From NCBI GenBank assembly GCA_016875695.1, contig VGPB01000032.1, forward strand, positions 1-13,717: a DNA stretch of 13,717 bases. Reading direction: 5' to 3'. This document shows positions 6,184 to 13,315 of this stretch, piece after piece; position 1 is the stretch's first letter; each line of letters begins with the position of its first letter. The notes beneath the pieces were generated by a model that made no database searches, had not been told where the DNA came from, and saw nothing but the letters and a program-made list of their open reading frames with translations. The position numbers and the translations under genes were made by a program. The DNA is from Chloroflexota bacterium (GTDB lineage Bacteria; Chloroflexota; Dehalococcoidia; UBA2979).

Positions 6184-7743
6184 CTAGGAGCCGTCGAGCG
6201 TCTTGCGCACGTCCGGGAGGGCGCGCAGCAGGTCCTGGGCGAGGCCGGCGGCTGTGCCGTACTCGGCCGAGACCATGCCCGCGGTCTCGCCATGCAGGTA
6301 AACGGCGGCGGTGGCGGCGGCGTAGGCCTCGGCGCCCTGCGCGACGAGGCCGACGATGAGCCCCGCGAGCACGTCGCCGGTGCCGCCGTGCGCGAGCATC
6401 GGGTTCGCGACCGAGGACAGCCGGGCGCGGCCGTCCGGGGCGGCGACGATGGTGCAGGCGCCCTTGAGCACGACCACCGAGCGCGTCGCTGCCGCGTAGC
6501 GCGTCGCGCACTCGAGGCGGTTGGCCTGCACCTCCTCGGCGGTCGTCCCGAGCAGGCGCGCCATCTCGCCGGGGTGCGGCGTGAGGATGCGGGGGGCGGC
6601 GAAGCGCTCGTGCCAGCCGGGCTCGGCGGCGAGCGCGTTGAGCGCGTCCGCGTCGAGCACGACGGCGTTGAGGCCGGGCACGGCGTCGAGGCCCGCGACG
6701 AGCGTGGCGACGAACTCGCGGCTGGCGGGCGTAAGGTCGAGGCCGGGCCCGACGAGCAGCGCGCTTGCGCCCGGCAGCGCGCGCAGCAGGGCACGCGCGG
6801 CGTCGGCGTTCAGCACGCCGTCGGTGTCGGGCAGCGGCTCGTGCGTGGCGTCGCGGAACGAGGTGAGCAGCGGCTGGACGGACGCGGGCGCCGCGATCGT
6901 GGTGAGGCCGGCGCCCGCGCGCGCGCAGGCCTCGGCGGCGAGCACGGCGGCGCCGGGGTAGCGGCGTGAGCCTGCGGCGAGCACGACGCGGCCGAAGGTG
7001 CCCTTGTGCGCGTCGAGCGGGCGCGGCACGGCGGCGCGCTGCGCGGCGCGCATGTCGATCTCGTCGTAGGGCAGCTCGGCGCCGAGGTCTTCGGGGATGC
7101 CGATGTCGACGCGCAGCACCTGCCCACCGAGCTCGCGCGCGGGGAACTGGAACATGCCGATCTTCGCGAAGCCGAAGCAGAGCGTGATGTCGGCACCCAC
7201 GGTGTGCGGGTCGGCGCGCCCGGTGTCGGCGTCGACGCCGGTGGGGACGTCGAGCGCGATCACCTGAAAGCGGCGGCGGCGCCGCTCGCGTGCGGCGCCG
7301 AGGTGGTCGAGGATGGCGGCGAGGTCGCCCTCGATCGGACGGTGGGTACCGACGCCGAGCAGCGCGTCAACGACGCCGGCGGTGCGCTCGAGCATCGCGT
7401 CGAGCTGCTCGAGGCCGGGGTCGTCCGCGACGGTGCCGACGACGACGCCGGCATCGAGCGCGAGCTTGAGCGCGGGGTCAGCGTCGGAGCGGGGCGCAAG
7501 CAGGTAGGCGTGGACCTCGGCGCTGTAATCGCGCAGGTTCGCGGCCGCGATCAGGCCGTCGCCGCCGTTGTTGCCGGGACCGACGAGCACCACGACGAGG
7601 CGATCCTCGAGCTGGCCGAAGGCAAGCCACGTCTCCTGCGCGACGGCGAGGCCAGCACTGTTGGCGAGCTCCCACTCGGTCTTGCCGCGGGCGACGGCCT
7701 GCGCCTCGAGGGCGCGCATCTGCGCAGTGGTGACGAGCTTCAC
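6184..7743 (-). CDS. nnr: Bifunctional NAD(P)H-hydrate epimerase / dehydratase
   Basis: This enzyme repairs damaged (hydrated) NADH and NADPH. The N-terminal YjeF_N domain (about 1-225) converts R- to S-hydrate and carries GPGNNGGDG at 55-63 and ALDVPTGVDADTG. The C-terminal YjeF_C domain (about 240-519) dehydrates the S form using ATP or ADP; it shows HKGTFGRVVLAAGS, LTPHPGE at 388-393, VLKGA, and the nucleotide loop GGTGDVLAG at 453-461. At 519 residues it is full length. The start is GTG at 7741-7743, overlapping the acpS stop by four bases (GTGA), so the two are translationally coupled. An Arg run (about 154-158) before the FQVIALDVPTG strand is unusual but outside the motifs. Fatty-acid synthesis uses much NADPH, which may explain the location; the pairing of nnr with acpS is seen in other bacteria too. 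Confidence 0.93.
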   Translation of the reverse strand: MKLVTTAQMRALEAQAVARGKTEWELANSAGLAVAQETWLAFGQLEDRLVVVLVGPGNNGGDGLIAAANLRDYSAEVHAYLLAPRSDADPALKLALDAGVVVGTVADDPGLEQLDAMLERTAGVVDALLGVGTHRPIEGDLAAILDHLGAARERRRRRFQVIALDVPTGVDADTGRADPHTVGADITLCFGFAKIGMFQFPARELGGQVLRVDIGIPEDLGAELPYDEIDMRAAQRAAVPRPLDAHKGTFGRVVLAAGSRRYPGAAVLAAEACARAGAGLTTIAAPASVQPLLTSFRDATHEPLPDTDGVLNADAARALLRALPGASALLVGPGLDLTPASREFVATLVAGLDAVPGLNAVVLDADALNALAAEPGWHERFAAPRILTPHPGEMARLLGTTAEEVQANRLECATRYAAATRSVVVLKGACTIVAAPDGRARLSSVANPMLAHGGTGDVLAGLIVGLVAQGAEAYAAATAAVYLHGETAGMVSAEYGTAAGLAQDLLRALPDVRKTLDGS

Positions 7744-8183
7744 GCGAGCCGCCCGCGGGCGCGCATCCAGTCGACGAGGCGCTCACGCGCCTCGGCGGGG
7801 TCCTGCTCGCGATGCGCCTGCGCGCAGACGACGACGGCGACGGCGAACGTGGCGAGGTGGCTGAGCGACACGTCGATGGCGTCGAGGCCGATGTGGGCGG
7901 CGCGCTCGGCAGCGCCGCCGGTGAGGTAGACGAGCGGCTTGCCGCGACGGTCGGGCAGCACCTCGATGTCGCGCCAGGCGACGGAGCGCGCGCCGGTGCC
8001 GAGCGCTTTCATGACGGCCTCCTTGGCGGCGAAGCGCGCGGCGAGCTCCGAGACGCGGCCGCGGCAGAAGGCGGCCTCAGCGGGGGTGAAGACGCGCTCC
8101 AGGAAGCGCTCCGGGTGGCGTGCGAGGACGTTCCGCACGCGGTCGATTTCGATCATGTCGACGCCGACGGCGTGGGTGATCAC
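7740..8183 (-). CDS. acpS: Holo-[acyl-carrier-protein] synthase
   Basis: AcpS attaches the 4'-phosphopantetheine arm of CoA to acyl carrier protein, making the carrier active for the FabD and FabF enzymes encoded downstream. The family signatures are present: AVGVDMIEIDR with the Mg-binding Asp9, and RFAAKEAVMKALGTG with Glu55, followed by the WRDIEVL and SLSHLATFAVA blocks. At 147 residues it is slightly longer than the usual 120-130, with a charged C-terminal tail after the last strand. The start is GTG at 8181-8183, chosen because it gives the canonical short N-terminus and lies eight bases after a TAGAAT box. It is the first gene of the five-gene minus-strand operon and overlaps nnr by four bases. 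No acpP gene for its substrate lies in the window. Confidence 0.93.
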   Translation of the reverse strand: MITHAVGVDMIEIDRVRNVLARHPERFLERVFTPAEAAFCRGRVSELAARFAAKEAVMKALGTGARSVAWRDIEVLPDRRGKPLVYLTGGAAERAAHIGLDAIDVSLSHLATFAVAVVVCAQAHREQDPAEARERLVDWMRARGRLA

Positions 8184-8191
8184 CGGCCGGG

Positions 8192-8197
8192 ATTCTA
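8192..8197 (-). promoter_or_regulatory. -10 box TAGAAT, promoter of the acpS-fab operon
   Basis: On the minus strand TAGAAT ends eight bases before the acpS GTG, with no Shine-Dalgarno sequence between, so the mRNA would be leaderless or nearly so. It faces the folD -10 box across 15 bases, so the two promoters overlap. Confidence 0.55.
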
Positions 8198-8212
8198 GCA
8201 CGGGCCGCTGCC

Positions 8213-8218
8213 TATACT
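8213..8218 (+). promoter_or_regulatory. -10 box TATACT, promoter of the folD-prfB operon
   Basis: TATACT is a near-consensus -10 hexamer ending seven bases before the folD GTG at 8226. The spacer has no ribosome-binding sequence. No clear -35 box is seen; the region where it would lie is occupied by the opposing acpS -10 box. Confidence 0.6.
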
Positions 8219-8225
8219 CGGGGGC

Positions 8226-9125
8226 GTGGCGGCGCGGATCATCGACGGCAACGCAATCGCAGCGGCGGTGCGCGCGGAGGTCGCGGCCGCCGTCGAAGCG
8301 CACCTCGCGGGCGGCGGCCGCCGCCCGCACCTCACCGCGGTGCTCGTCGGCGACGACCCGGCGTCGGCGACATACGTGCGCAACAAGGCGGCCGCCTGCG
8401 CCGAGGTCGGCATGTCGACGGACACGGTGCGGCTGCCGGCCGACACGCCGCCGGCGCGGGTGCTGGCGGAGGTGGCGCGGCTGAACGCGGACGACGGAGT
8501 CTCGGGCATCCTCGTGCAGACGCCGCTGCCACCGCAAGTGGACGAGCAGGCCGTGATGTGCGCGCTCGACCCGGCGAAGGACGTGGACGGGCTGCACCCG
8601 CAGAGCCTCGGGCGGCTCGTGCAGGGCGCGCCGGGGCTCGTGCCGTGCACGCCGGCGGGGGTGCAGCAGCTGCTGTTGCGCTCGGGCATCGACCCGGCGG
8701 GGGCGCGGGTGGTCATCGTGGGGCGCTCGATGCTCGTCGGGAAGCCGCTGGCGCTGCTGCTGGCGAACAAGGCGCCGGGCGGCAACGCCACGGTGACGCT
8801 GGCGCACACCGCCACGCGCGATCTCGGCGCGGTGACGCGGGAGGCGGAGATCCTCGTGGCGGCGGTGGGGCGGCCGGGCACGATCACGGCGGGCATGGTG
8901 CAGCCGGGCGCGACGGTGATCGACGTGGGCATTAACCGCGTGGCGGCAGAGGAGCGCAAGAGTGGCTTCCGCCTGGTGGGGGACGTGGACTACGACGGCG
9001 TGGCCGCCGTGGCGGGCGCGATCACGCCCGTGCCGGGCGGCGTGGGCCCGATGACGGTCGCGATGCTGCTCGCGAACACGCTGCGCGCGGAGCAGGACGC
9101 GAAGCGCGCCGCCGTGCGAACATAG
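8226..9125 (+). CDS. folD: Bifunctional methylenetetrahydrofolate dehydrogenase / cyclohydrolase
   Basis: FolD interconverts 5,10-methylene- and 10-formyl-tetrahydrofolate with NADP, feeding purine and formyl-Met synthesis. The catalytic motif YVRNK (Tyr50, Lys54) follows LVGDDPASAT. Gln98 in GILVQTPLP, Asp121 in KDVDGLHP, the dinucleotide-binding VIVGRSMLVGKPLALLL and the C-terminal PVPGGVGPMT (268-277) are all present. At 299 residues it is slightly longer than the usual 280-290. The start is GTG at 8226, seven bases after a TATACT box; the protein then begins at the expected place (ARIIDGNAIA). prfB follows after six bases, so the two are probably cotranscribed. Confidence 0.94.
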   Translation: MAARIIDGNAIAAAVRAEVAAAVEAHLAGGGRRPHLTAVLVGDDPASATYVRNKAAACAEVGMSTDTVRLPADTPPARVLAEVARLNADDGVSGILVQTPLPPQVDEQAVMCALDPAKDVDGLHPQSLGRLVQGAPGLVPCTPAGVQQLLLRSGIDPAGARVVIVGRSMLVGKPLALLLANKAPGGNATVTLAHTATRDLGAVTREAEILVAAVGRPGTITAGMVQPGATVIDVGINRVAAEERKSGFRLVGDVDYDGVAAVAGAITPVPGGVGPMTVAMLLANTLRAEQDAKRAAVRT

Positions 9126-9131
9126 GCGGCG

Positions 9132-10266
9132 ATGGACGAGTTGCAGCAGCGCATCGCGGAACTGCTCGCGCGGGTGCGAGACGTCCAGGTGCGACTTTGA
9201 CCTCCCCGCAAGAGAGCGAGAGCTAGCACAGCTCCGCACGCAGAGCGCCGACCCCAACCTGTGGCAGGACCAGCGCCGTGCGCAGCAGCTGCTGCGCGCG
9301 GCGTCGCGCGCTGAGTCGCTCGTCGCGACGTGGCGCAAACTCGAACGCGACCTGAAGGAGGCGGCGGAGCTCGCGGCGCTCGGCGCCGAGGCGAGCGAAG
9401 CCGAGCGCGCCGGCCTGCAGGCGGACCTCGAGCGCGAGCTCGGCGAGGCGGCCGCGACGTTCGAGGGGCTCGAGCTCGCGCTGACGCTCGGGGGGCCGTA
9501 CGACGACCACCACGCGGTGCTGGATGTGCACGCGGGCGCGGGGGGGACCGAGGCGCAGGACTGGGCGGAGATGTTGCTGCGCATGTACCTGCGCTGGGCG
9601 GAGCAGCGAGGCTTCGCGACCGAGATCCTGTCGGTCAGCAGCGGCGAGGAAGCGGGCATCAAGTCGGTTAGCATCCGCATCGCCGGCGAGAACGCGTACG
9701 GGCTGCTGCGCTCCGAACGGGGGGTACACCGGCTGGTGCGCATCTCGCCGTTCGATGCGGCGCACGGCCGGCACACGAGCTTCGCGCTCGTGGAGGTGGT
9801 GCCGGAGATCGTGGCGGACGAGGCGGAGATAGAGATCCGCCCGGAGGACGTGCGCATCGACACGTTCCGCGCGAGCGGGCACGGCGGGCAGAACGTGCAG
9901 AAGAACGACACGGCGGTGCGCATCACGCACCTCGAGTCGGGGATCGTCGTGACGTGCCAGAACGAGCGGTCACAGTCGCGCAACCGCGAGGTAGCGATGC
10001 AGGTGCTGGTCTCGCGGCTGCTGGAGCGAGAGCTGGAGCGGCAGGAGGCGGAGCGGCTGGCACTGCGCGGCGTGCACGTGGAGGCTGGGTGGGGCAACCA
10101 GATCCGATCCTACGTGCTCCATCCGTACAGAATGGTGAAGGACGTGCGCACGGGGCTGGAGAGCAGCGACCCGAACGCGGTGCTGAATGGGCGGCTGGAC
10201 GACTTCATAAGCGCGTACCTGCGGCACCAGGTGGGGCCGGCCGCGGCGGAGGGGATGGCAGGCTAA
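9132..10266 (+). CDS. prfB: Peptide chain release factor 2, made by programmed +1 frameshift
   Basis: RF2 releases finished proteins at UGA and UAA codons. The coding region is 9132-9197 joined to 9199-10266: 22 codons from the ATG end in CTT TGA, and skipping one base continues with GAC in frame +1, giving 377 residues in all. Diagnostic motifs are SPF (205-207), which reads the stop codon and marks RF2 rather than RF1, and GGQ (251-253, in ASGHGGQNVQK), which triggers peptide release. The N-terminal helical domain and the AGAGGTEAQDW block fit the family. The start ATG lies six bases after folD; only a weak AGGCGG precedes it, overlapping the folD stop. The downstream peptidase gene overlaps the TAA by one base (TAATG). 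A gene caller ignoring the shift would begin at a later codon and lose the first part. Confidence 0.95.
9187..9201 (+). promoter_or_regulatory. RF2 autoregulatory frameshift site
   Basis: AGGTG CGA CTT TGA C has the same parts and spacing as the classic prfB site: an internal Shine-Dalgarno-like AGGTG, exactly three bases, the slippery CTT, then TGA followed by C. When RF2 is scarce the ribosome pauses at UGA and slips +1 to read GAC; when RF2 is plentiful it stops. The AGGTG here is weaker than the AGGGGG of E. coli. Confidence 0.9.
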
Positions 10267-11819
10267 TGCGTCGAATGGTCCCGGTCGGGGGCGCCGCGCC
10301 ACGAGGCGGCGCGCTGGCTGCGGTAGCGCTCGCGCTGTTCGTGGCGAGCGTCGCGCTGGCGCTCGTGGCGGCGCCGCCGCGTGCGGCGCGGGCGCAGGCG
10401 GCGCAGGTGACGCAGTCCGGCGTCACCTCGAAGGACCCGGCGGCGATCACGTTCTCGCTGCGCGTAACGGCGCCCGGCGGGGTGAAGAGCGCGAAGCTCG
10501 ACTACCAGGTGCAGAACCCGGACGGGGCCGTGGGCGGCAGCGGCAACGCGCAGGTGTCGCCGGGCGCCGAGGTGGACCTGAGCTTCACGCTCACCACGCG
10601 CGACAACACGCGCTACATCCCCGTGGGCTCGATGTTCGGGTACCGCTGGGAGATCGAGACGAACAATGGGGCGAAGACCACGACGCCGGAGACGGCCTAC
10701 CTGTTCCTCGACGGGCGCTACCAGTGGCGCAGCCAGACCGACGCCAACGTGACGGTGTACTGGTACGGCAGCGACGAGGCGGCCGCGCAGGCGGCGCTAC
10801 AGGCGACGCGCACGGCGCTCGACGCGACCGGGCGGCTGCTGGAGGCGAAGGTGGAGTACCCGGTGCGTGTGCTCGTGTGGCGCTCCGAGGAGGAGGGCAA
10901 GCTCGCGATGCGCCAGCAGAGCGCGAGCTTCGACGCGCAGGTGCGCACGGGCGGGCAGCGGGTGGCGCCGGACGTGCTGTTCGTGTTCGACAACGTGCCA
11001 GACGTGGTGCGCCACGAGGCGGCGCACATCGTGACGCACGTGGCGGGCGACGGTCCGTTCATCGGCGTGCCGGCATGGCTCGACGAGGGCACGGCGGTGT
11101 ACATGCAGGCGGACCCGGGGCCGGGCTACCGAGCGGGGCTGGGTGCGGCCATCCTCGCGAACCGCGCGCTGTCGCTGCGCTCGATGCAGTCGGCGGCGTC
11201 CCGGGCGGACGAGGTGAACGTGTTCTACGGGCAGTCGTGGTCGACGGTGAAGTACCTCATCGATGAGTACGGGCAGCCGAAGTTCGCGCAGCTGTTCCGC
11301 ACGATCCGCGGCGGTGCGCGGCCGGACGATGCGCTGCGCACGGTCTACGGCATCGACCAGGACGGGCTGTACAACGCGTGGCGGCAGAAAAACGGGCTCG
11401 CGCCGGTGGCGGCGAGCGGCCCGAGCGGCGGCGGCGGCGCGGCCGCCGTCGAGGCCACGCGCGCGCCACTCGGCATCCCGACCTCGAGCGCGGGCAATCA
11501 GGCCGCGCAGCCCGGCGGCGGCGAGCAGGGAGGCGAGGGGCAGCAGGCGACGCCGGACTCGGGCGGATCGAACGCGACGGGCGCGGTGCTGATGCTCGCG
11601 GTCACGGTCGGGCTAGCGGCCGCGCTGGGCGCGGGCGGTTGGCTTTTCTACTCACGAAAGGAGCGAGCTACGTCGGCCGCGAGCTCGGGGGCGAGCAGCG
11701 CAATTGCCGTCAGCTCGAACAGACGGGTATCCCGTGATTACATGAAATGGTTCCTATGGTTCGCGGCGATCGTTCTCGTAGCGACCGCGATTCGGTGGAT
11801 CACCGAGCTCGTCAGGTAG
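10266..11819 (+). CDS. Peptidase-MA-like zinc metallopeptidase, secreted and membrane-anchored
   Basis: The protein has 517 residues. It begins with a signal sequence (basic MRR, hydrophobic stretch at about 16-36, then ARAQA as a likely cleavage region). An extracellular beta-rich part follows (about 45-155). The catalytic region has HEAAH at 250-254 and a downstream WLDEG with Glu274, the zinc-ligand pattern of gluzincin-type peptidases of the MA family. A Gly/Ala/Pro-rich linker (about 380-436) leads to a membrane helix (about 437-462) and then FYSRKER. A further 50 residues carry a second hydrophobic helix (about 494-508), an unusual addition whose codon use differs from the rest of the gene. 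The ATG overlaps the prfB stop (TAATG), so the genes are coupled. The substrate is unknown. It most likely acts on the outer face of the membrane, with the basic end of the first helix inside. Confidence 0.8.
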   Translation: MRRMVPVGGAAPRGGALAAVALALFVASVALALVAAPPRAARAQAAQVTQSGVTSKDPAAITFSLRVTAPGGVKSAKLDYQVQNPDGAVGGSGNAQVSPGAEVDLSFTLTTRDNTRYIPVGSMFGYRWEIETNNGAKTTTPETAYLFLDGRYQWRSQTDANVTVYWYGSDEAAAQAALQATRTALDATGRLLEAKVEYPVRVLVWRSEEEGKLAMRQQSASFDAQVRTGGQRVAPDVLFVFDNVPDVVRHEAAHIVTHVAGDGPFIGVPAWLDEGTAVYMQADPGPGYRAGLGAAILANRALSLRSMQSAASRADEVNVFYGQSWSTVKYLIDEYGQPKFAQLFRTIRGGARPDDALRTVYGIDQDGLYNAWRQKNGLAPVAASGPSGGGGAAAVEATRAPLGIPTSSAGNQAAQPGGGEQGGEGQQATPDSGGSNATGAVLMLAVTVGLAAALGAGGWLFYSRKERATSAASSGASSAIAVSSNRRVSRDYMKWFLWFAAIVLVATAIRWITELVR

Positions 11820-11827
11820 ACACTCCT

Positions 11828-11853
11828 CCGGGCGCCAGCCTCCCTCGGCCCGG
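11828..11853. terminator. Possible bidirectional terminator hairpin
   Basis: CCGGGC (11828-11833) and GCCCGG (11848-11853) can pair across a 14-base loop in the 54-base gap between the convergent peptidase and reductase genes. The position suits a shared terminator, but the stem is short and no T-run follows on either strand. Confidence 0.25.
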
Positions 11854-11873
11854 CGCAGCCTCCTGCACATCCG

Positions 11874-12434
11874 CTAGACCACAACGTCGTAGCGCAAGTA
11901 CGCGAAGCCGCTGGCGAAGCGCCGCTCGTCGCGCAGCGCGAGCGGCAGGCGGACGCCGCGGGGCCACAGCGCCGTGCCGCCGCCGACGACCACGGGGGCG
12001 ACTAACAGCTGCAGCTCGTCGACGAGGCCGGCCGCGAGGGCCTGCCCTGCGAGCTGCGGCCCGCCGATCGCGAGGTCGCGCTCGGCGCGCGCCTTGAGCG
12101 CGCGCACCGCGGCGGGGTCGAATGCGCGCTCGGTGCGCGTACGCGCGCTCGCCGGCGTCTCGAGCGTGCGCGAGTAGACGACCTTGTCCGCGGCGTGCCA
12201 GATCGCTGCGAAGTCCTGGATATTCAGCGGCTGCTGGTCGAGATCGGGCGGCGCCTCCCACGCGAGCAGCACCTCGTACATGCTGCGACCGAAGATGAAG
12301 GTGCCGATCGGGCGCGCGAGGTCGTTGACGAAGGCGTGTACCTCGGTGTCTGGATCGGCCCAGTCGAAGTTGCCGGCCTCGTCCGCGACGTAGCCGTCGA
12401 GCGAGGCGCGCATCGAGTAGATGAGCCGCGCCAC
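11874..12434 (-). CDS. Dihydrofolate-reductase-like / RibD C-terminal-domain reductase
   Basis: This 186-residue single-domain protein belongs to the RibD_C/DHFR fold family of NAD(P)H-dependent reductases. It begins ARLIYSMRASLDGYVADEAGNFDW, the usual first strand and loop, has TFIFGRSMYEVLLAW at about 45-59, and carries the cofactor-binding block IGGPQLAGQALAAGLVDEL followed by APVVVGGGTALW (about 123-157). Such stand-alone proteins are common in Chloroflexota and Actinomycetota and mostly have no proven substrate; it is not a confirmed folate reductase. The start is GTG at 12432-12434, two bases after the stop of the upstream thioredoxin-fold gene, so it is probably translated by coupling. 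It is the last gene of a minus-strand group of three. Confidence 0.85.
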   Translation of the reverse strand: MARLIYSMRASLDGYVADEAGNFDWADPDTEVHAFVNDLARPIGTFIFGRSMYEVLLAWEAPPDLDQQPLNIQDFAAIWHAADKVVYSRTLETPASARTRTERAFDPAAVRALKARAERDLAIGGPQLAGQALAAGLVDELQLLVAPVVVGGGTALWPRGVRLPLALRDERRFASGFAYLRYDVVV

Positions 12435-12436
12435 TG

Positions 12437-13315
12437 TCAGTCGTGCGGGACGTAGAGCCCGCTCGGTCGCGCCTGGAAGCCGCCGGGGCGGCGCTCGCCG
12501 GGCTGGGGCCCGGGCTCGGGCGGGGGCTGCTCCTGCTGCGCGAGCTCGAAGAGCTCGGCCTCGGTGTGGTAGGGCGACGCGAGCAGTTGGGCGCGTTCCA
12601 CGGGCGTGCTGTCGCCGGCCGCCGCGCGTGCGAGCTGCTCGACGAGCTCGCTCTCGTCCCAGACGCCGACGAAGCGCTGGCCGGCGGCGGGACGCGTGCC
12701 GACGTAGGTGATGGGCACCTCGTGCACGGCGCGCACGGCGGCCAGCCGCGGGAACTCGACGATCTCGATGAAGCGCGGGCGCAGCCGCGGCGTCTCCGTG
12801 GCGAGGGCGGCGCAGAGCCGGAGCATGTGCGCGGAGAAGACGTCGTACGGCGCGCCGAGCACCTCGAGCGCGACGCTGTCGGCGGGCACGGCGTCAAGCG
12901 CGCCGAGGCGCTCACGGTGCGCATCGGTGAGCGGGGTGTCGCCGGAGCTCAGCATGACGAGCGCGTCGATCACAGCGCCGAAGAGCAGGCCAGACCACAG
13001 CCCGTGGACGCGCAGCTCGCGGCCGGCGCGGCCGCGCAGCACCGTGAGCGGGAGCAGCTCGACGCCGGCCTGGCGGGCGCGCGCGGCGTGGCGATCGACG
13101 TCGTACAGCGTGAGCGAGAGGTTCACGTGCAGGCCCGCGAGCTGGCGCGCGGCGGCGAGCACGCCCGGGCAGTGCGTGCAAGGATCGCGATCGGTGCGCA
13201 CGCGCGTGGACTCAGCCTGCGTCCATACGTCGATGGCGACGGGGGCGGTGAGCGCGCTCGCGAAGTGCGCGGCGACGGCCTGCAGCTCGGCGCGGCCGAT
13301 CGGCGGGGTGGTCAT
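12437..13315 (-). CDS. Double-thioredoxin-fold (PDO-like) protein with one CxxC
   Basis: This 292-residue protein looks like a protein disulfide oxidoreductase made of two thioredoxin units. Unit one (about 10-125) has Cys46-Thr-His-Cys49 as a redox pair, the strand LSLTLYDVDRHAARARQAGV and a likely cis-proline in ELLPLTVL (87-94). Unit two (about 145-230) keeps the fold landmarks, including RFIEIVEFPRLAAVRAVHEV and the cis-proline of VPITYV (Pro201), but where its CxxC should be it has GAPYDVFSAH (154-163), with no cysteine. A Pro/Gln/Gly-rich tail follows (about 255-292). Archaeal and thermophile PDO proteins normally have a CxxC in both units. The ATG overlaps the upstream phosphatidyltransferase stop by four bases (ATGA). 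There is no signal peptide, so it is cytoplasmic. Its partner proteins are unknown. Confidence 0.8.
   Translation of the reverse strand: MTTPPIGRAELQAVAAHFASALTAPVAIDVWTQAESTRVRTDRDPCTHCPGVLAAARQLAGLHVNLSLTLYDVDRHAARARQAGVELLPLTVLRGRAGRELRVHGLWSGLLFGAVIDALVMLSSGDTPLTDAHRERLGALDAVPADSVALEVLGAPYDVFSAHMLRLCAALATETPRLRPRFIEIVEFPRLAAVRAVHEVPITYVGTRPAAGQRFVGVWDESELVEQLARAAAGDSTPVERAQLLASPYHTEAELFELAQQEQPPPEPGPQPGERRPGGFQARPSGLYVPHD

Noticed and set aside
5079..6794. fabD extended upstream to a 571-residue protein
   Set aside because: The extra part overlaps nnr in another frame and is low-complexity; the strong AGGAGGT at 6126-6132 points to the GTG at 6116.
7740..10097. A 785-codon minus-strand frame running through folD and prfB into acpS
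   Set aside because: Only the last 147 codons (acpS, from 8183) make sense. The rest is antisense to folD and prfB, which have clear motifs.
9517..10266. prfB as a 249-residue gene starting inside the frame
   Set aside because: The N-terminal domain is encoded upstream and joined by the CTT TGA C frameshift site, so the short form is an artefact.
11721..11733. Small hairpin ACGGG-TAT-CCCGT as a terminator or regulator before the ATG at 11742
   Set aside because: The stem is only five pairs, lies inside the peptidase frame, and has neither a T-run nor a ribosome site after it.
9954..11819. Peptidase start upstream of 10266
   Set aside because: That stretch overlaps prfB in another frame. 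The ATG at 10266 gives a proper signal peptide and the TAATG overlap with prfB.
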